Source: Carposina sasakii (taxonomy: Eukaryota > Arthropoda > Insecta > Lepidoptera > Carposinidae). From it: a stretch of DNA of 64,000 bases. A program made the translations under genes and the position numbers. The notes beneath the pieces are model-generated. The model was given only the letters and a program-made list of their open reading frames with translations, did no database searches and was not told the DNA's origin. Each line of letters starts with the position of its first letter. Positions within the stretch are counted from its first letter, which is position 1. This document shows positions 60,199 through 64,000 of the stretch, one piece after another. The DNA is taken from positions 4,726,888-4,790,887 of the forward strand of contig CP053172.1 of assembly GCA_014607495.2 (NCBI GenBank). Direction: 5' to 3'.

Positions 60199-60787
60199 TC
60201 TGGTGCATTTCAGTTTAATTTACACACCAAACCTAATATTTCCGGTATAAACGATCAGTCATGCGTTGCGAAAGAAATCAATTCATTTGCGAACTAACTA
60301 CGCTAAAATTAAGTCATACGTCACCACTATTAACTGTGATATTATGTACGGAAACAAACTTAATACATATATTCATTAATAATGCATTATTAGAGTCAAA
60401 AATAATATAATTTTCACCATTTATTAATTTTATCGATTTCGTATTTACATTTTTTTTACGTCATGATGAATTGACAGTGACTTTGACAGCAACTGTTGGT
60501 AATTTTTTTTATGTCATTGACTGTGCAACTATAAAAACTCACTTATCTTTTAGTTTTTGGCGCCGGCCGTCCTGAACCGCGAAATAATTATAATTAATAA
60601 ATTCATAATTCTCTCAAGTATATAAAATATATCTATAATTTTATATATTATGTATTTTTTTTTATAAATGCAACCTAATTTCTACCTACAAGTCATATTT
60701 ATATGACAATATACAACATTTCACAACTACCCTCCACTCCTAATTTATTTTCTATATATATCGGACGGACGTGCGAAGAGATTGAAT
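60199..60787. promoter_or_regulatory. shared head-to-head promoter region
   Basis: The Lrrk start codon (60198, minus) and the start codon of the divergent unknown gene (60788, plus) are 589 bp apart. Both 5' UTRs and promoters must fit here unless non-coding upstream exons exist. The stretch is AT-rich with no clear TATA-plus-initiator that I can defend. Confidence 0.45.
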
Positions 60788-62497
60788 ATGCGGCATTTCT
60801 ATAATGAAACCTGGGAAAGACAAAAAACTTACTTAGTAAGATCCTTATTTGAAGATTTGCCGGGTAAGTGTGAACCGACATTTATTATTTTAGGTACATA
60901 CTCCATAAGAAATAAAAATAAGCGAAGATTGTATAATTTGCTTTTGATTCACTGCATTTCACCTACAGCATAGACCATTCAATAAGTTCCTACTCAATGG
61001 TACAGCCTCAGGGTAGGTACAGTGTAAATAAAAGTATTATTTCGATAAAATTTCAGTACTATCACCAACACAAGAAGAGCCTTCATCGCCTAGTGATCCA
61101 TATCTGCAGCGACCAGACAGTCCCTTGCCCGAGCTGATTATAGAAAAAGAACCCAATCGACATGATGAACCAGCAAGTTTCTACGTAGAATTAGAGAAGA
61201 AAATGCTAAAATTATACAAAAAACTTTTCAAAAACTACCGAGATGATGATTCCACAGAATCTGGTTTTACATTTTGCTTGGATAATCTATCACCGGGACT
61301 AACGGAAGACAATGAAGTAGACAACTTCAGTGAGAATTTACGTTCGCAAAGTGATAACGATGTGGAACAATGGGATAATGAATCGGCAGAAGGTGAAGCC
61401 AGGGACACGACATGGTCAGGTTGCCATTTCGAACAAATAACTTGTACTGCTGTTATTCATAATGAAATGGAAAATGAAACAACTGATGATGATAATAGCT
61501 TGGTATACGAAGGTTCCGAAAAGAGCATGATTTTGCCACTGTCCATTCTATTAAATGATAAAAGTGAGAATTTCCAATCGGAACATGAAGTTGAAACTTG
61601 TCAAGTTGATAGAACTAGATGTGATGAATCGATCGATCTTGTCAGGTCCGGCGAAAACGTAGGTAAGCACCCGTTTACGATTTTGTTTATACTTACATCA
61701 TAGAAATGTAGGAGGAGATACCAAATCCCTGATTTACATCATCTAGAAATACTTACCTATGTATAGTTTAATCGTAATGTATAGTTTAATCATTTTATAA
61801 TCGTAGAATATATAATGTCCAAGAGTTTAGTTAGCAACTATTATTTAGCCTAATGTTTTCAAAATTACGATGTTTGTTTGAGTAATTAAAACTTTTCTTA
61901 ACCACATTTACAGTGTCGGCCATTGAGGAAAACAATTCTGATACCAATTCTGAGTACTGCCATGATTTTATAGAAGTAATGAGACGTCGCATCAGTTTGA
62001 CTCCTTCCTTAGAATCCCTTCGCAACCATCAAAGCGAAGTTGAAGATGCACCTTTAGGCCCAGAAATTAATCCTAAAAATTGGAGTTTGGAACAAGAATC
62101 AAATGATGAAAGCAACTTAATTGAAACTGAAATACCGCAAGTCAATTACGAAATTAATGTTAATGTAGAAACTTCTCCGATAATAACAAGAAAACGATCG
62201 TCATTGGAAGATATTGTTGAATCAGCAGCAAAAAGAAAATGTTCAGATAAAGTCATCCCTACAGGGACGGATGGGAACTTTGAAATACATGTTGGTATTT
62301 CAACTTCACCAATAACTAGAAAACGGTTATCTGACGTAAATATTATTGAACCATCTGGAAAAAAGATGTGTTTAGATAAAGATATCCAAACAGAAAAAAT
62401 GGAAAGACCGACTTGGGATAAATTGAAACGCAATTTCCTTGTTGGAACTCCAAAGATTTATAATTTATGTGTATGTGCTGATCATTCATGTTCATAA
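60788..62497 (+). CDS. uncharacterised three-exon gene, 421 aa
   Basis: Exons 60788-60863, 61057-61662 and 61914-62497 join in phase (G|TA and G|TG junctions, GTAAGT and GTAAGC donors) and end at TAA 62495-62497. I do not recognise the protein. It starts MRHFYNETWERQKTYL, has a short Lys-rich helix (YVELEKKMLKLYKKLFKNY), then a long acidic Ser/Asn-rich region. The last third holds two copies of a 44-residue module (TSPI-TRKR...KRKC.DK) near residues 308-350 and 352-394. It has no signal peptide or membrane segment. Basic KRK clusters and TSP sites suggest a nuclear, phosphorylated, largely disordered protein, but this is inference. Confidence 0.75.
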
Positions 62498-62951
62498 CGA
62501 GAGAATGCTTTTAATTACTATATCTAACATTTTTTTTTTTTTTGGGTACTAACCCAATGTTTATTGTATCTATTTGTAATTGCTTAAAGCCATCATTTTA
62601 TTATAATTGTTTTAGAAAATGTTGTTTTAATCTTCATACACTTACTTAGGTACATTTAATTTTTCAAGTTATTTTTGGTTTTGGTTAATAGTATGCACCT
62701 ATGAAACAACAGGTACTAGGTACTATTCGTAATAGTACCTTTAAAAATCTGGATTAATCATCACTAATTCATAATTTGGCAAAATGCGTAAACTGGGTCT
62801 AAGGTTTACATACTTAATTTTATTAAAACTAAAATCTGGCAACAGCTGATTGACATTGACATTTCGCTTCTGTGAGTTTTCGTTTGGGTTTGGTCTTGGT
62901 AATAAATTGTAATAAAATTCTGCATTTATTAATTAAAAACCACCAAAAATA
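62498..62951 (+). other. intergenic, unknown gene 3' end and TMX2 5' region
   Basis: Short gap holding the 3' UTR of the unknown gene and the promoter and 5' UTR of the TMX2-like gene. A poly-T run lies near 62530 and AATAAA-like strings lie near 62900. I see no ORF or repeat. Confidence 0.4.
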
Positions 62952-63244
62952 ATGTCGTTCAAAACAGATTTAAGACAATTACTAAAGCCTTATTATTGGA
63001 TCAACATATTACTAAGTGTATCTTACGTAGTATGCAAGCGTACGCCGCTAATTTGTAATGTCTTATTTCCGGAGAGTGACTGTGAGCTAGATAGCAGAGA
63101 AACGGAAATCCTCTTTTTCCTGCTAATTGTGGTCATGCTGAGGACAAGGAAGGCGGGCAGTGTGACCATGGTCAACTACCTATCATCCTCCTTTGTTTAT
63201 ACGAAGATCGCTAACTTGATTTTATGGTTATACGCCGATATACG
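62952..63244 (+). CDS. TMX2: TMX2-like thioredoxin-related transmembrane protein, first exon
   Basis: Ninety-seven codons plus two bases, ending at donor ATACG|GTAAGC, with the rest of the gene beyond the right edge. The N-terminus has a hydrophobic segment (YYWINILLSVSYVV), a second one (ETEILFFLLIVVML), then KAGSVTMVNY, FVYTKIANLILWLYADIR. This pattern matches the membrane-anchored N-terminus of TMX2, an ER protein-disulfide-isomerase relative that sits at ER-mitochondria contacts. The thioredoxin domain itself is not in the window. Recognition is by pattern only. Confidence 0.72.
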
Positions 63245-63639
63245 GTAAGCCTTCTTAAACTATTGCACTAATTAACATAATAATACTATAATTCAATTAG
63301 ATATTTGAATTAGAGTATGAGTATTAACAAGCTTACATTATACATATAAGTTTTTGCCAGTGACTTTATTATTTTTACTATTTTATTAATAATTTTATAA
63401 TATTTTAACTAATGTTTTCAACAGTTGTTTTCAACCTAAACTAGATGCTAAATGTGGCTATAAGATCTCGTCCGCGATCCTGCTTTGGCTACCCTAGTTT
63501 TGGGAACATAGCTGTGTGTATAATGTATGATTTTAACCTTTGCCATTGAGAAAAGTCAAAACCAACATCCATTACCTTAATCAGAGATCCATCAAACAAT
63601 ATACAAATTCAATTCAGATACCATAGTTAACATATATAA

Positions 63640-63934
63640 TCTATACATATAATAAAAATGTATCGCTGTCTGTACATGGAAGATATATGAGAAAAAATAT
63701 CATAGGAGACCTTTATCAACGCAATAGTACCTACCCAAAATGATGATTTTTGAAATTTTTGTCTGTGCGTTTGTGCACGCTAATCTCGGAAACGGCTGAA
63801 CCGATTTCGATGCAGTTTTCAGGAATATATTGTGACAGGTCCCACTTAACATATAGGCTACTTTTTATCCCGGATAATTTCGACATTTTGTTTTTTCTGC
63901 AATTCACGCGGACGGAGTCGCGGGTGTTCACTAG
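63640..63934 (+). mobile_element. Helitron-like element
   Basis: Starts TCTATACATATAATAAAAATG and ends GACGGAGTCGCGGGTGTTCACTAG|T, in the first TMX2 intron. Confidence 0.75.
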
Positions 63935-63945
63935 TATAATATATT

Positions 63946-64000
63946 AGGTTGTTCGGAAAGTCATTTCGTTTTTTTTGGGGAACATGAAAGACAGTTTTCG
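63946..64000 (+). mobile_element. possible mariner-like terminus at window edge
   Basis: TATTAGGTTGTTCGGAAAGTC with TA flank looks like the terminal repeat of mariner elements. Only 55 bp is visible. Confidence 0.5.

Overview
The window is nuclear DNA from an insect, almost certainly a moth or butterfly. It is AT-rich and intron-heavy, and it is crowded with short interspersed elements of lepidopteran type. These include tRNA-derived SINEs, a (TGA)n-tailed SINE with its partner LINE, Helitron-like elements ending CTAG|T, many MITEs flanked by TA, and BEL/Pao retrotransposons. A short TTAGG run is also present. The species cannot be told from the sequence.

Layout. Positions 1-5487 hold the 3' part of a BEL/Pao retrovirus-like element on the + strand (Pol fused to a furin-type Env, then a 238-bp 3' LTR). 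From 6108 to 60198 the minus strand carries one very large gene, which I reconstruct as 34 coding exons plus one alternative first exon. It encodes ankyrin repeats, leucine-rich repeats, a ROC GTPase domain and a COR domain in that order, so it is an LRRK1/Lrrk-type kinase gene. The kinase end lies beyond the left edge. All splice borders are GT/AG and all junction phases agree, giving 1473 codons in the window. A complete, apparently young BEL/Pao element (25383-33131, identical 1098-bp LTRs, CTTCG target duplication, one 1863-codon gag-pol ORF) sits in one of its introns, in the same orientation and inside an older MITE. About 590 bp separates the Lrrk start codon from a divergent three-exon gene of unknown function (60788-62497, 421 aa, with a duplicated 44-residue module). 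The first exon of a TMX2-like gene follows (62952-63244).

The most interesting features are internal to Lrrk. A second first exon (49731-49896) fits only exon-phase logic that bypasses the N-terminal ankyrin exons. Two exons have partial tandem copies in neighbouring introns. A phased array of AGGTCA half-sites lies next to one COR exon. Complementary GGGGTAA and TTACCCC motif clusters occur in different introns. Several distinct MITE families share the same TA/CAGGGTG terminus, and nested insertions with clean target duplications allow relative dating. The left BEL element has its envelope in frame with Pol, and an amber codon falls just before the membrane anchor.

No bacterial, CRISPR or phage system is present. 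Repeat classes and exon borders were read by eye; no similarity search was run.
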